Shown here: positions 11,482 through 26,736 of the stretch, piece after piece
Numbering within the stretch: the first letter of the stretch is position 1
How the letters are laid out: each line of letters starts with the position of its first letter
Assembly (NCBI GenBank): GCA_002150815.3
Contig: NDFF03000317.1
Coordinates: 62,001 to 126,000 of the forward strand
DNA length: 64,000 nt
Direction: 5' to 3'
DNA from: Grammothele lineata
Taxonomy: Eukaryota > Basidiomycota > Agaricomycetes > Polyporales > Polyporaceae
Program-made: the position numbers and the translations under genes
The notes under the pieces: model-generated
Database searches by the model: none
Told to the model about the DNA's origin: nothing
Seen by the model: only the letters and a program-made list of their open reading frames with translations

Positions 11482-13842
11482 ATGGCGTCTCTTATTGCAA
11501 TCATTGTCTGCGCGGCATTGTTTTACATCGCCTTCAGATTGATCTACACCCGCATCCTACGCCCGCCGTTCAGCAACATCGCCGGCCCCCCTCCAGGGAA
11601 CTACTTGTCCGGTATGGGCTAATCTGGCACGCTTTGATACGCGTTAGAGTGCTTCATACCAATGGGCAATGTTATAGGGAATCTCAAGCGGATGTTCGGA
11701 CGCGATGCTTGGGACTTCCTCGAGTCTCTCACTGAGACCTACGGTCCGGTCGCACGTGTGCACGGATTCTTCCGAGTAAGTGCCTTTTCAGCTACCTCCA
11801 AAATGCTACGCTCTAATCATATACGTAGGAGCCTTGGTTGCACATCTACGATCCAAAGGCCCTTCATTCGGTACTAGTCAAGGATCAAGATACGTACTAC
11901 CGAAGCACGTTCAACGAAGTGTACGTGACGATGAGGACCGTGCGCTATCCCCTACTTACCCGTCTCCCTCCAGATTCACCCTCCTTGCCACAGGTCCTGG
12001 ACTGCTGGCGATGAACGGTTCCAGACACAAGAAACAACGCAAGCTCCTAGTGCCCGTATTTTCCGGAGCTCACATGCGCAACCTTACGCCTATCTTCCAC
12101 GAGGTCATCCAACGGGTGAGCGGATGTTCGAATCACAAGACCGATAAGCTGATTTGAAAGATGACTCGCTTCACAGCTCAAGGTGGCTATCGAATCGCGT
12201 GTCAAGGACGGTCCACAAACACTCGATATTGCCGGCTGGATGGGCCGTACAGCGCTAGAGCTCGTTGGGCAAGGCGGGCTTGGACATTCGTTCGACCCCC
12301 TTACCGCTGACTCTCAAGACGAATACACTGAAGCCGTCAAAGGATTCGCGTGAGCGATTATCGATACCCCCCTTTCCACTCGATCCATCATGCTGAGTAT
12401 TCTGTATGCACACCCTCTCGTTCCAGTTCCGCCGTTTCCGACGTCCGCTACCTACGCGGCCTACTGCCCTACCTCGTTCATCTCGGGCCAGCGTGGTTCC
12501 GTCGCATGTTGCTAGACCTCGTCCCGCACGACAAGGTACAGCACGCAAAGGGCGTTATCGACCGCGTGAATGCTGGGTGCGTGGCGTTGTTCAAGGAGAA
12601 AAAGGCGGCGATAGCGCACGGAGATGAGGAGCTACTCCAGAAGGTCGGGGAGGGAAAGGACGTCATGAGCCTGCTGCGTGCGTACTTCGTTATGTCTCGT
12701 TTGTACGTGGGATACTGACGTAAATAAAACAGTAAGAGAGAACCTATTAGCCACAGACGAGAATAAGCTGCCGGACGACGAGCTGCTCGCTCAGATCGCG
12801 TACGCCCACATTCTCTACTCGACATCCCGTTACTCACGTAGTATTTGCTTCATTAAAGTACGTTCATCGTGGCCGGTACAGATACCACGTCGAATGCACT
12901 CGCCCGGGTCTTGCACCTCCTCTGTGACTACCCAGACGTTCAGGAGAAGCTCGGGCACGAGATCCGCGAAGCGTATGAGACCCACGGCGCCGACATCTCT
13001 TACGACGAGCTCAACAAGTTGATGTACTTGGATGCGATTTGTCGTGAAACCCTTCGTCTGTGAGTATTCTCGTTGCTCTAGTGTTACGCTGCTGTCTTAC
13101 GAGTGCATTGCGCTCCAGCTATGCTCCAGTCAGCCTTTCCTCTCGAGAGTGCGTCTGTTATTCTCCTAGCCTCCCCACCCTGTTCTGACGCTCCTCCTAC
13201 AGGGCTCGCAAGGACAATGTCCTGCCTCTCTCGGAACCCATCGTAGGCATTGACGGACAAGTCATCACAGAGATTCCCATCCGGAAGGGAACGTCCTTGA
13301 TTCTCAACCTTCGTGCGTGCAACACTTCCAAGGCACTGTGGGGCGCAGACGCAGGCGAATGGAAGCCGGAGCGATGGCTGTCGCCGCTGCCTGCTGCGCT
13401 TGACGACGCCCGCATCCCTGGTATATATGCGAATCTGTACGTCTATTCACGTGAGATACAAATAGACTATTGCTGACAATGTCGATAATTATGGTACAGG
13501 ATGACGTTCCTCGCTGGCTCCCACGCCTGCATGTAAGCGTTCCGGGCTGGGTCAGGCTTGCACCGTCGCTCACACGTTCGATCACAGCGGGTTCAAGTTT
13601 TCGCAGCTCGAGATGAGTACGTTCATGTTCCCTTCGTAGTGACTTCTCTGCTGCGTGTGTCACTGACGGCACGCGTTCTGGAATGTGCAGAAGTCGTGCT
13701 CTACACGCTCATAAATTCGTTCAAGTTCGAGCTTTCCGACAAGCCGATCGTGTGGAACTTTGCGGGGATATCTTATCCCGCGATCAGCCGACAAAATATC
13801 AAGTCCGAGATGTACCTCAACGTTTCCCTCGCCACGTTTTAG
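11482..13842 (+). CDS. cytochrome P450 monooxygenase (P450 copy B)
   Basis: A complete P450 with about 14 exons, from ATG 11482 to TAG 13840-13842. The protein has an N-terminal membrane anchor (LIAIIVCAALFYIAF), hinge NIAGPPPGNYLSG, RKLLVPVFSGAH, I-helix VAGTDTTSN, ExxR in ICRETLRL, EWKPERW, and heme loop F-LAGSHAC-IG with the Cys ligand. The Cys codon and the following Gly are separated by an intron, as in the minus-strand partner at 6497-8842. Every exon I needed has a matching partner in that gene, with similar phases, so the two are paralogues and neither seems broken. Predicted role is ER monooxygenation of an unknown lipophilic substrate. A more exact CYP family cannot be given without a database. 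Confidence 0.93.
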
Positions 13843-14140
13843 TGTCAGCAAACGATTTGTCTACATGGGCCTCCTTTACGAACTACTACATGATCTGAAT
13901 CCTACGAACATTCAGCAAACGGTTTCATGTTGGAGCCCCCTTCGTCCGTATCAATCTCACAAAGTCGCAGCAATGTTACATACTGTTCGTATCGATGTAA
14001 CTCCATTCTTCTTCTATCGTCAATACACGCGAATTTCCTACGATGTGTAGCTCATTGCTATGAATCCTTGTCCGCAATCGACTGCCCGCTTTCTCTAGAT
14101 ATCGCTATGTTTGCGGATACTCGCCAAGTGCGTACACCTT

Positions 14141-15322
14141 CTATTCCACTGATTCCACAGACATGCTTTGGACGGTATTGGTGCCGAACACGTCTGGGAG
14201 TGAGTTCCAAAGGTCCTCACATCTCTTGTTGAGTGCGGTTCGTAAAGCGTTGCGATCCCGCAGGCTCAGGCTCTGCGAGTCGTGAAGCCAAGGCCACCAC
14301 CGAACGGTGGATTCCTCCACCATTTGCGAATGAAATGTCGACTCCTCACGCGAGGGGTCCTGTTCCTTCGCCAACGCGTCCGCGAAGAGGGCGAACATTG
14401 GCTTCTTCTTGAACGCTCGCACCTCATCCCGGAACTCGTCGGGTACGACCGTGAGCGACTTCGATCCGCCGTCTAGATGGTATTGTGTAATGCCAGGGTT
14501 CAAGGTGAGATCATGATTGAAGGTGATATCAGCCGCATTGCACTTTTCCCCGAGTGCAATACGGCCGTCGAAAATGCGTTGGATATCCTCGGACGTGATA
14601 CCCCGAGGATCTTGCATACCGTTGAGCAACGCCTGGAATGGAAGGGTAGTGCACACGAGGTATGCAGACGGGAGGAGGGCGGGCTCATTGTACGTGCGGG
14701 CGATGCCAACCACGGCAACGGCGTCTTGGGGAGTGGTCTTCATGAGGGCCGTGCGTCCGGCGTGGTCTCTCCACGTGCCAAGGTCAGAGGTGTAATACCG
14801 CCGAAGGCGGTCCCGCGCGTCTTTGTGGATCGCATCGATGCGATACTTATCGGACAGCCTCATCAAGGACTCAAGGACGGAGAATTCAATGGCGAGGGGC
14901 TGCTCTCCGTCGAAGTAATAGCTGAGGGTGGAGCATCGATGAGATTGGTTGCATAGACGGCTTCGAGTAGGACTAACGTACTTCTTGTTGCAGCATAGCA
15001 CTAACAGTACTTGCCGCAGCTCATCCGGATTATCAGTCAGGGGCACGATAGGGACTCCATCCATGGTCTCCATGTCTCCGTCACTCAATCCTGATGGTAG
15101 TGTTGTGGTGAGGGTACGGAGCACCTCGGAGTGGTACGATAAGATTCCCTTGTAGACACGGAATGCGACATCTTGGGTAATGAGGATGACGTTGCCATCC
15201 TCGAACCAGACTTCAGAGTCCTTCTTCACCGACTCTCTGAGCATTGATACTCGATCTGTAGATCAGTCAGTTCATCAACGAGCTACGGACAAAGATTGAG
15301 AGAGAGACTTGCTGGGCAACAT
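14141..15322 (-). CDS. BTB/POZ-like domain protein (BTB copy 1)
   Basis: The main frame runs from 15255 to 14141. An intron of 60 nt at 14922-14981 (GTACGT...CTCAG) has no stop and keeps the frame, so unspliced RNA would encode 20 extra residues; the homologue at 38041-39132 has an intron at the same place, which shows it is real. The N-terminal part, SEVWFEDGNVILITQ, VAFRVYKGILSYHSEV and RQVLLVLCC, matches the BTB/POZ-like proteins expanded in Agaricomycetes; the middle has MRLSDKYRIDAIHKDA and LRRYYTSDLGTWRD. The C-terminal third is specific to the family. The first ATG in the frame is 15244; an upstream exon 15322-15313 with a GC donor (intron 15256-15312) would add MLPNRVS. BTB folds mediate protein dimerisation; the partner here is unknown. 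Confidence 0.8.
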
Positions 15323-16778
15323 GGTGGGATGAGGGAAAGGTGGAAAGCAAATACAGCGCCGCGAGACTACTGGACTATTATACCCCGTGCGGGTAGCACG
15401 CTGCTGTAGCGTGGTGTGCTAAGGTAAACTGGCGCCATACACACATACACCTACACAGCACGTGGGTAGTGGTAAAAGGGCATTAATTACATGGCGAAAG
15501 AAGCCACAGTACAGTAAGCGCACTACGCCTTCCATCAAGTAATAGATGTTCCTCAAATATGCGGCATTGCGTTTCAAGCACGCTACACAAACGCATCAGG
15601 GGGAAGCAGAGAACTATGAGTTGGACGTACCTGAGTTGTCTGATCCCACAAATGATATAGTTGTCTCACGCATCCCCAAACTCGCTGGGGGTCTGCGTGC
15701 CAGATATGTCTGTAGGGACGTCGAAGAGAGACAGCAGCGCATCGTGAAACCACAGAGTTTCGTCTTGCGAGGGTATGACGGAATTGCATGCGCGATCTAC
15801 CAGACGCCGAGAAGCTTTGGCTGGAGTTCGATTTGTAATCGGCGGTTCGCTCTCCCTTTCAGTGAGTGACGACATGATGTGGAAGACTGAAGTCGCCCAG
15901 GCGAGTTGGCACAGTCACAGCTAGGCAAAAACGAGCAAAATTCACTGCGGTCGTACTGAGTCACGTTCCAGAAGCTCTAAGCAGTTTAGTTTCCATTACT
16001 CACACCAGGGTCTTGAAAACGCCCTTAGAGAGCCTTGTGCAGCGTGGAAGCGCAGACGAAACCCTGACTCGGAACGCGCGTCTGCGTGGACCTGCATGGA
16101 CGCGTGGTGACCAAGTGCACGTGCCTGTGACCCATCGCGACCTGAAATTTGATGGGACGACGGGCTATCGTTCGCTCGTTCACCGGCACCTTCTGTGTCC
16201 TACTAGCCTCTCTGTCTAGCTTTTCTTCATATCCTCATATTGCATTCATCGTGTTTCAATCGCAAGAACTCGGGGGTCAACGCACCACGCAAGTAGACTG
16301 AATGTCTTGTCTCGTCACGCAAATGAGATGCCAAGAGAAACGTTCAGGAAACGTTACGAGTACGCGTATGTTGCACCTCAGAAGGACCCGGAAAGTTCAA
16401 GGCGGGGGACTTGGAGTAGAGAAGTAAAGCGATAGCGAGCTATGTAAAAGGACCCCGCTCGATGCGAGTATAACGAGCTCTGTAAGCTCCGCATTCCCCA
16501 CATACACTTCCACTATATATTCTTTTGGTTTTTTATTCGTATTTTGCCATTGCCATCCCTCGTTATCCTCTCCGATTCCCCTTCTCAACATGTTGTCTTC
16601 TCATTTCACACCACCCCAAGGAATGTTGTTACGGGCTTGAGACGATATCCTCCAAATGGAGACTGTTTTCGTACGCCCTTGGTGCTAGTGGACGTGCACC
16701 ATGCTTTCCATACGTTCTAGAATCTCGGTCCTCCGTAATATAGTACAATACAGCTCCACTTACCCGCCTTCAGCGCGT
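15323..16778. other. intergenic stretch, no gene seen
   Basis: About 1.45 kb between the BTB gene and the alpha/beta hydrolase. A minus-strand TATAATA-like sequence near 15376 lies about 55 bp before the upstream start of the BTB gene. The remaining frames show no family signal. Confidence 0.4.
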
Positions 16779-18159
16779 TTACAGGCTATCCATATTACTC
16801 TTGTACACTACGCATTCCGACAAGTCTTCGCTATCATGGAGCAATGCTCTCATTGTTTCCTCAGGAAACTCCCAATGAGCCTGAGATCCTAGGTTAATCA
16901 GTCTTCAACATGTACGTAGATGATATACTTACGAAGTGGTTCTTCCCCCGCAGCCTGGCAAGGCTGATTTTTCGCGTCGCCTTCCTCGTTCTGACGGCCT
17001 CATCAAGTTCTGCCGCGACAGTTCTCGATGCCCATGCGCACTGCCAGATCGAGTGATCGCACCACGCTACCCGCACCTCAATGTCGTTCCATCCCCGCTC
17101 TGCCCTCGGATACCTCCCTCCACCTCCCTCCAAGTCGTGGTCAAGGTAGAAGGCTCCGTCCTTGAGCTGTGCGTACACACCGTGGACGCCGCAGAGGATC
17201 ATCGTGAGTGTATCGCTACCCCCGTCGAACTTCCCCGGCTGAGGATATATAAACGCAGCAAGGTCTTCCGGACTCATGGTGTCCAGTGTTGGTTGCGGGT
17301 GACTGAGCCCCACCTCTGCCTTACGCGTCTTGAGACCGGGTACCTCGCCGTGAACCCAGTACGATGCGATCCACTTGTTGAAGCGCGCGTGGTGCACTGC
17401 TTCGTTTTTCGCGAGCTTGGAGTCGAAGAAGGGATTGTGCGTGTCCTCCGGCTGGGCATGGCCGAAGAAGATAGCGAGTCCGTCTGCCGCCGCGCAAATA
17501 GGAGGCACATGTGGTAAGTCAGCTTTGATTCCGCTTCATGAGCAGCAGAATGCTTACCGTAAGCCACCACTCGGCGAACATACGCACTCAGATCTAACGC
17601 CCCCTCCTCCTGCGCGAACTTGGGTGCATGGGCAAGGAACGTCGTCGCCCATACGACGCCGAGGGACCACCCGACGAGCACGATCCCGCCCGCGTTTTGG
17701 CCCTGTGTGCGAGGAATACGTTCTCGTACTACCAGCTCCACGAGCGCGTCGTACACCTCGCGCGCCCGATCGCGCGCGAAGTCCTGCGCGTCCGCCGCGG
17801 CGTCCTTGGACTCTGCGGAGGCCGGGTTTGCCAGGCGCGCGAGGACAGCGCGCTCGTCGTCGGTGTAAGGCCGCGAGCCTGGATAGTCGCGCCGGTTGAG
17901 CGCGATGACGCGCGCGTTGTGCTCGGACGCAATTGGTGCGAGGCGCTTGAAGATATCTGGGAGACAGGTGGTAAGGATCCCTCAAGGCTCGAATAGCACG
18001 AATAACGACAACGGTCCTGCGGTGCAAGCGTGGGGAGAAAGACTTACTCCCGTTCCACATGAGGCCATGGATGAACACGAGTGTGGTGTAGTCAGTGCTA
18101 CCGCTCGGAACTCCCGAGTCGATTGCGACGTGAAGGAGAGGTGCGTTCCAGTCGGTCAT
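16779..18159 (-). CDS. alpha/beta hydrolase fold protein
   Basis: Four exons: 18159-18048, 17956-17558, 17522-16933 and 16880-16779, 400 residues in all. The fold is clear: oxyanion-hole motif FIHGLMWNG, ARVIALNRRDYPGSRPYT, nucleophile elbow GGIVLVGWSLGVV (Ser in GWSLG) and a C-terminal NHF-AHW that provides the catalytic His. The last exon is needed to complete that His motif. The intron between exons 2 and 3 would be only 35 nt (17523-17557), unusually short; without it the frame is lost, so either it is a very short intron or an indel. There is no signal peptide, so a cytoplasmic esterase- or lipase-like activity is likely, substrate unknown. A broken relative lies at 1-105. Confidence 0.88.
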
Positions 18160-18244
18160 GTCGAATATACACGGATTACTGATGAGCGTGGGACCGGTGG
18201 TATGGTCTCAGAGTTATGCCTCTCGGCGACGCCGATTCGGAAGA

Positions 18245-18252
18245 CTTATATA
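18245..18252 (-). promoter_or_regulatory. TATA box of the alpha/beta hydrolase gene
   Basis: TATATAAG on the minus strand, about 86 bp upstream of the ATG at 18159. Judged by sequence and spacing only. Confidence 0.5.
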
Positions 18253-21467
<3,215 letters not shown>

Positions 21468-22302
21468 GTAGCCGGTGGGTCCGAGCTATGAGCCTTGGCG
21501 CTCCGGGCCCCGTCGGAAGTACTTCAAGAGACCGAGAAGGAGGGGCTTTGATGCGACGTCATTCACGTCTTGGACAACTGCGATGACTATGGACATGATA
21601 TTGGCATACTTCCTGTCACTACTGCACTACGTATACCCTTAGAGTAGAGTACGGCACTGCGCAATGATAATGCTTAGTACACACGTTTTCAATTCAGCAA
21701 TATCGGCGGAAGGCTCGAAGTAGAGATGATGCGACTTGTCGGGCTTCTGTTCGCGCGTCGAACAACGACAGTTCTAGAGTCGCAACCGAGGCTGTCTATT
21801 GAGTTGATAACTTCTACGTGGCTGTGCGCTACATTCAATGCATGATCACTACCGACTTCATCGGTGATTGCAGTGGCATAGTCTCGGAGGTCATCTGTCT
21901 ATTCGGAGTAGAACCAGGAGTCGCTAAGTCGTTAAGTTGCGGGAAGACAAACGTTGGCCGTTAAAGCATTGAGGAACGTATTGTCTTCTAAAGGTAGACG
22001 CGGATAGGGCTGGTCTCCGCTATTACAACCCAACCATCGCGCATCCCTGGCAGAGAATCAAAGGGAATGTCGATACACCCATCTCAATCTGTGAGAAGCG
22101 ACTTCCAATTGTGAGTCTGAAGTCACAACAGCGTCACGATGACTGCAACACATCCATCATCATTCATCTGCACAGTATAGCAGAGCTACGTGAGCCGTAT
22201 TCGCATATCGGGGTCATCCAATCCGCCATTCTCCGTCCACGTACACCTTTCCAACAAGAATGCTTCCGACGTTCTGCCGTTGCGTGTACGACAGCCATAC
22301 GT
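21468..22302. other. convergent intergenic region, no gene seen
   Basis: About 830 bp between the amylase stop and the oxalate decarboxylase stop. No open frame of note and no clear repeat. It should hold the two 3' untranslated regions. Confidence 0.45.
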
Positions 22303-24512
22303 TTACGAGGGGCCGACGACAGTGTACTTGGTCTTGCTGAGCATCGCGATCGTGTCATCATCGAGCTGGAGGTGAGCCTTGACCAAGGCGGGCGGCGTGA
22401 GCGCCAACCACTGTGCATGCCACGCGAAGCATTCAGAATACCGATCACAACCGGAGGACATAGAAGGTACGTACCTGTTGCAGACTGATGTCCTGGAAGC
22501 GATCGGTGTTGAAGATCTCGAGGTAGCGCAGCGTCGTGTTACCCGTGTTCTCGACATAGTGCCCGAACGAGGCCGGTACGAAGCCGACGTCGCCCGCCTG
22601 GTAGTTAAAGGTGCGCGCGTTGCCCTCGGACGCAAAGAGAGTTACGCGGCCCGTGCCCTCACTATAGACAATCTATCAGACTGACGAACTAGACGAACGC
22701 TGCTATAACCTACAGGAAGTACGACCACTCGTCCTGGGTCGGGTGCCAGTGGAGCTCGCGCATCGCACCGGGCTCTACCGTGACTTCGGCCGCGGCGATC
22801 GCTGTGGAGACAGTGAACGTGGTAGAGTCGACGACCTTCACAGAGCCGCCATCAAGCTGAGTAGCGTTCATTTGGGAGAGGTTGAACACGAAGGGGTTCG
22901 CCACTTGTCCCTGCGGGTCGGAGACAGGCGTCGTCGTCGTAGGCGCAGCTGCAGATGATATATCGTAAGCCGATAAGAGCGGAAACTCCGGGGAGAAGGG
23001 ACACACCAGCAGGGAAGATGTAAAGCTGTTCGGCCGGGATATGATCGAAGGCGGAGATACTCGTCTTGAAGTTCTTTGCGAGAACCTCCTTCGGAACATG
23101 GGCGAGCCACTCAGTGAGCTATGAGATACCGTGTGAGTGATGACAGATTCACGCGACAATTGATGTCGTACCAAGAACGTCGAGTCTTCGCTGAAGGCGC
23201 CGTCATCGAACACCTGCATTAGTCGACAGTTAGGCACGCATAATTACAGACGGGGGATTAGTCACGTACCAAAAGGAACTCCGCGCCTTCCGAGTCCTCG
23301 CTGGTGGCCTGCAGAGAGTGCGGGACACCAGGTGGGAAGTACCACAGGTCGCCCGCGTTCTGGGATTGGTGCCATGCAAGATTATTTGTCACGACAGTCT
23401 ACGATGCCAGAAGTCACGTACCGCAGTTCCGAGGTAATTCTTCCCGTCAGCGTCCACTGAGGAGACCTGAACACTGCCCTAAAACGCGAAGTGAGTACCC
23501 ATTATATAGTTTAGTCCGAGAATGACGGAACCTTGATCACGTACGACCACTGCGGATGGTTTCATCAGCTACTTATTCTCGTAGATCCTACAGTACGATA
23601 CTCACCTCCGCCGTCTTGTGCCAGTGGAGCTCCCTATGGCCCGGACCAATGGTCAGCAAATGTTGTAACTTAAAAATCAATCCGAAACTTACCGAATGGC
23701 GCCGACTTCGAGGCGCATGTTTACACCGGCCATCGCTGCGTGACTAGCTTAGCATGTGGTCTCATCGCGCTCAAGCCACAATCTCCCTTCTCTCACTCAC
23801 ACGAGGCAATAGGCATGACGTCGGCTACACGCGAACCACGATCAGCGGTCCGCAGCGAGGAAGAAGTGGGCTTAATTATGCTTACTGTTCTGCTGACGAG
23901 CCCAACCGCCGGTCTGGAGGCGGTTGTGGCTGAGCGCGAAGGGCCACTTTGCGTTCGCACTGCACAAAAACAATGAAAAGCGATTCATCAGCGGGAAGCC
24001 CAAGCAACGCCACCCAGTGCCGTAACCCCATACGGCGGGCCTCGCGGGATGAAGCGCGCAAACGACAGAGAGGACACTTACACGCTGCCCGAGTCGGTGG
24101 TCGGCGGGGCGAGCAGGTCCGGGTTCTGGAGCTCGATCTGGACGTCGTGCGGGCCCATGAGCGTCGCGCCGAGCGTGCCGCGCTCTGCCTGGGGCGTGAT
24201 GTCCGACGTCTCGTTCCAAAGGGGGTAGTTCGGGTCGTCGCTCGCGTACGGGACCGTCGGGGACGCGGACGCCGCTGCGGAGGTCGCGCTGCCGGTGGTT
24301 GCGACGACGCTGCTCGAGACGGCGGAGGCGGCGCTGGAGGAGACAGAGACCGAGACCGATGTGGAGACGGAGGCGGGCGCCGACGCGGAAGCCGAGGAGG
24401 CGGCCGAGGACGCGTTGGAGGCCGACGCGGACGACACAGCAGGCGCGGGTGCCGCTGCTGCGTAGGTCGCGAGGAGGACGGAACAGATGACTGCCTTGGT
24501 GAAGCCGAGCAT
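22303..24512 (-). CDS. oxalate decarboxylase, secreted bicupin
   Basis: A minus-strand gene with about a dozen small exons; exon 1 is 24512-24082. It begins with a signal peptide (MLGFTKAVICSVLLATYAAA), then a long Ser/Ala/Val-rich segment (residues about 22-80), then two cupin domains. Cupin 1 holds KWPFALSHNRLQTGGWARQQN, MAGVNMRLEVGAIRELHWHK with two manganese-ligand His, and GVPHSLQAT. Cupin 2 holds AMRELHWHPTQDEWSYF, EGTGRVTLFA and SFGHYVENTG. This two-domain order is that of fungal oxalate decarboxylases, Mn enzymes that convert oxalate to formate and carbon dioxide and control extracellular oxalate and pH in wood-decay fungi. All exons join in frame up to TAA at 22303-22305. The Ser/Ala-rich N-terminal segment is unusual. 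The symbol is left blank because several paralogues are common. Confidence 0.93.
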
Positions 24513-24590
24513 ACTTGAGGCGGGTCCTTGGTAGCTTGTCAAAGCGAACGAGCTGAGCGAGCTGTCGGTCCTGGTGCAGAGTCTGGCTTC

Positions 24591-24595
24591 TTATA
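24591..24595 (-). promoter_or_regulatory. TATA-like box of oxalate decarboxylase
   Basis: TATAA on the minus strand, about 80 bp upstream of the ATG at 24512. Position-based call. Confidence 0.4.
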
Positions 24596-25124
24596 CGCGC
24601 CGGACCTCCAACTTGCGCTGTTAGTTGTCGGGACGTGCCCTGTAGGCGTTCCCATAGAGAGGATGCGGGGAAACACGGATGGCATGGTTCGTTGGGCGTC
24701 ACGTTCGTCGCTGGAGAGTGAGCGTAGCGTAAGGTACGGGTACTGAGCTTCCGCGCCACTCAATGGCGACGGGGGGATGCGGTGGGGCTCGGCCGCTCGG
24801 GAGGAGGAGGAGGCTCCTAGCGGGCACCAATCGGGTACGCGTACGGTCGATGCGTCTCCCGAACCACGGAAATCTGGGGTCGCGGAGGATCTCGTACATC
24901 GGGAGAAGAGGCAGCACGATCTGCGGCTAGCTACCTGCACGGAGTTGTCGAAGGAGACCATCAGCGGCGGTAACCCCTAAACGGTGCCCGGACGCCAAGT
25001 CGCCGCTGGGTGTTGATAGTGGGCGTTCCTAGAAAAAGCTAGAAGGGATTTGAGTCCGCGAGTCTATCAATGTTAGATCCGTACGAACATAACTCCGAAA
25101 GCATACCTGGCTGCATTGATTGAG

Positions 25125-26440
25125 TTACATGTTACATACAGGAGATGAAGGCTTCGTCCGTGATGCGGCTAGACAGACATCCATACCGGACAAAAGGTTT
25201 TGTCGGGTGCTGACGACCTCGGCCGAGGAATGATTCTTTACGACAGCTGAGGTGCGAGAACAAGACAGAAAATATTCATCCGGGACGGCATAGCGACAAT
25301 AAAAATAGTTAGAGAAACGTGCGCATCCATTGCCGAAGCTGCGGTCCTTGAACTTACCCTGCAAGCTGCAGCGTTCGCTGCGTCGATGAGCGATAAGTGC
25401 GGTTCGGGCGCGCCTTGTAACCGACTGGTACATCAGAAATAGAAAGTCAGTTCCCAATATCGCGCGGCTCGCCGTCGAGGACAAACTCCATCTGAGCTAT
25501 ATCAGGAAAGAAGCGACTGAAACACACTTACTCGAAACCGCGCATCACAGGACCACTCGCTCCCACGGTAATTCGGAGGTAGCCTATGTTTCGAACCAAT
25601 ACGAGGACCGATTGGTGCCGTGCTCTCTACGGCACACAAGCGTTCTATTAACCAGCAGTGCGTTCAAGGCGTGAGTACATGGCTCTATAGACGGCACGTG
25701 GGCGAATACACTTACTATCATCGAGAACGTGGCACAGATCGCGCGGGCCGCTATACACGTCTTCATCGAGCAACGTAGCCCGGCACGTATCGGCAACGAG
25801 CCTCGCGTAGGCACCATACCACGCCAATTCCTCGCGGGCCGTGAGATCCCTGCCTCGCCCATATCCGCCGTCAGAAAACAAGATTTCCCCGCTAGCCTTC
25901 CCGAGCACACGGAGACTCACCACGAACCCCTCTCAACCGTCCCGAACGGAGCCGCGCCCGCGCGGGAGGAACAGGGGCACCACTCCCGCCGCAAGAACCT
26001 GCCAGACAAGCTCCCGCATCGCCATCTCAGGACACCGCGCCGCTTGTGCGCCGCTCGGAGTCGGGGCTCGGGAGGCCCCGCGCCCCGCCTGCGCGCGTCG
26101 AGTCTCAGCCATGGGCAACGTGACACCGCACGGGTCGCACCGTCGCCGCCCGACCGCCATCGCAAGCGACGGGCACATTCGGGCTGTCCATCGTGGCCCG
26201 TCGACGTCTGGGGCTTCAGCAATTGAGTCGACCCGCGCGCGCGGCGCTGCAGGGTGCGCAGAAGGCGTTCTCGCGTGCGCGTGTCGGAACAACTCGCGCG
26301 GGTAGATGCGCAACGTCAGAGGCGGGTCCTGTTTTTCATAGAGGGCAAGAGATGAACTCGCTTGTGCCGAGGGGAGGGCGGCAGCTGGTGCGTCCCGGGA
26401 GAGCCCATGGGGCGAGGGTGCGGGGAGCGCTGGCGATAAC
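25125..26440 (-). CDS. unclassified multi-exon gene (uncertain model)
   Basis: I do not recognise the product. A long open frame runs from about 26440 to 25933 (SSSLALYEKQDPPLTLRIYP, then an Arg-rich stretch to ELVWQVLAAGVV). It is followed by an exon at about 25923-25729 reading SGEILFSDGGYGRGRDLTAR and ARLVADTCRATLLDEDVYSG, ending at a good donor (GATA|GTAAGTG). A third exon at about 25630-25535 (NYRGSEWSCDARFR) starts after CCGTAG and ends at CGA|GTAAGTG, and a fourth begins near 25490 and stays open to 25125. The composition is coding-like and the donors are good, but the start, the join between the first two parts and the 3' end are guesses. There is no membrane segment or signal peptide. 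It sits between oxalate decarboxylase and the TMEM19-like gene. Confidence 0.3.
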
Positions 26441-26736
26441 CGCGTACTGCGACGCGGGCCACGTCAGCTGAACAGCCGAGGATACACCGTGGGACACGAG
26501 CGACTCACCATCCGAGGGCCTCACAACAGAGGGAGGAGAGAGGAGTGGACGTCGAGGATGGTGGGTCAGTGGAGAGAGGACTGGTAGCTCATCGCACTTT
26601 GAACGAAACCACCTCCGTCGGAAATCGAGCCAAGCCCTCTTGGCACGTCCAATACGCGAATTGAAAGCGGGAGAAGGCTGCCGCCAAGCCTATCCACACT
26701 GTCGGGGCTGCCAAACGCGGATTCAATCGGGGCGTT

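Noticed and set aside
16936..17517. A 193-codon plus-strand frame
   Set aside because: It lies wholly opposite the alpha/beta hydrolase exon, which has clear family motifs; this is an antisense shadow.
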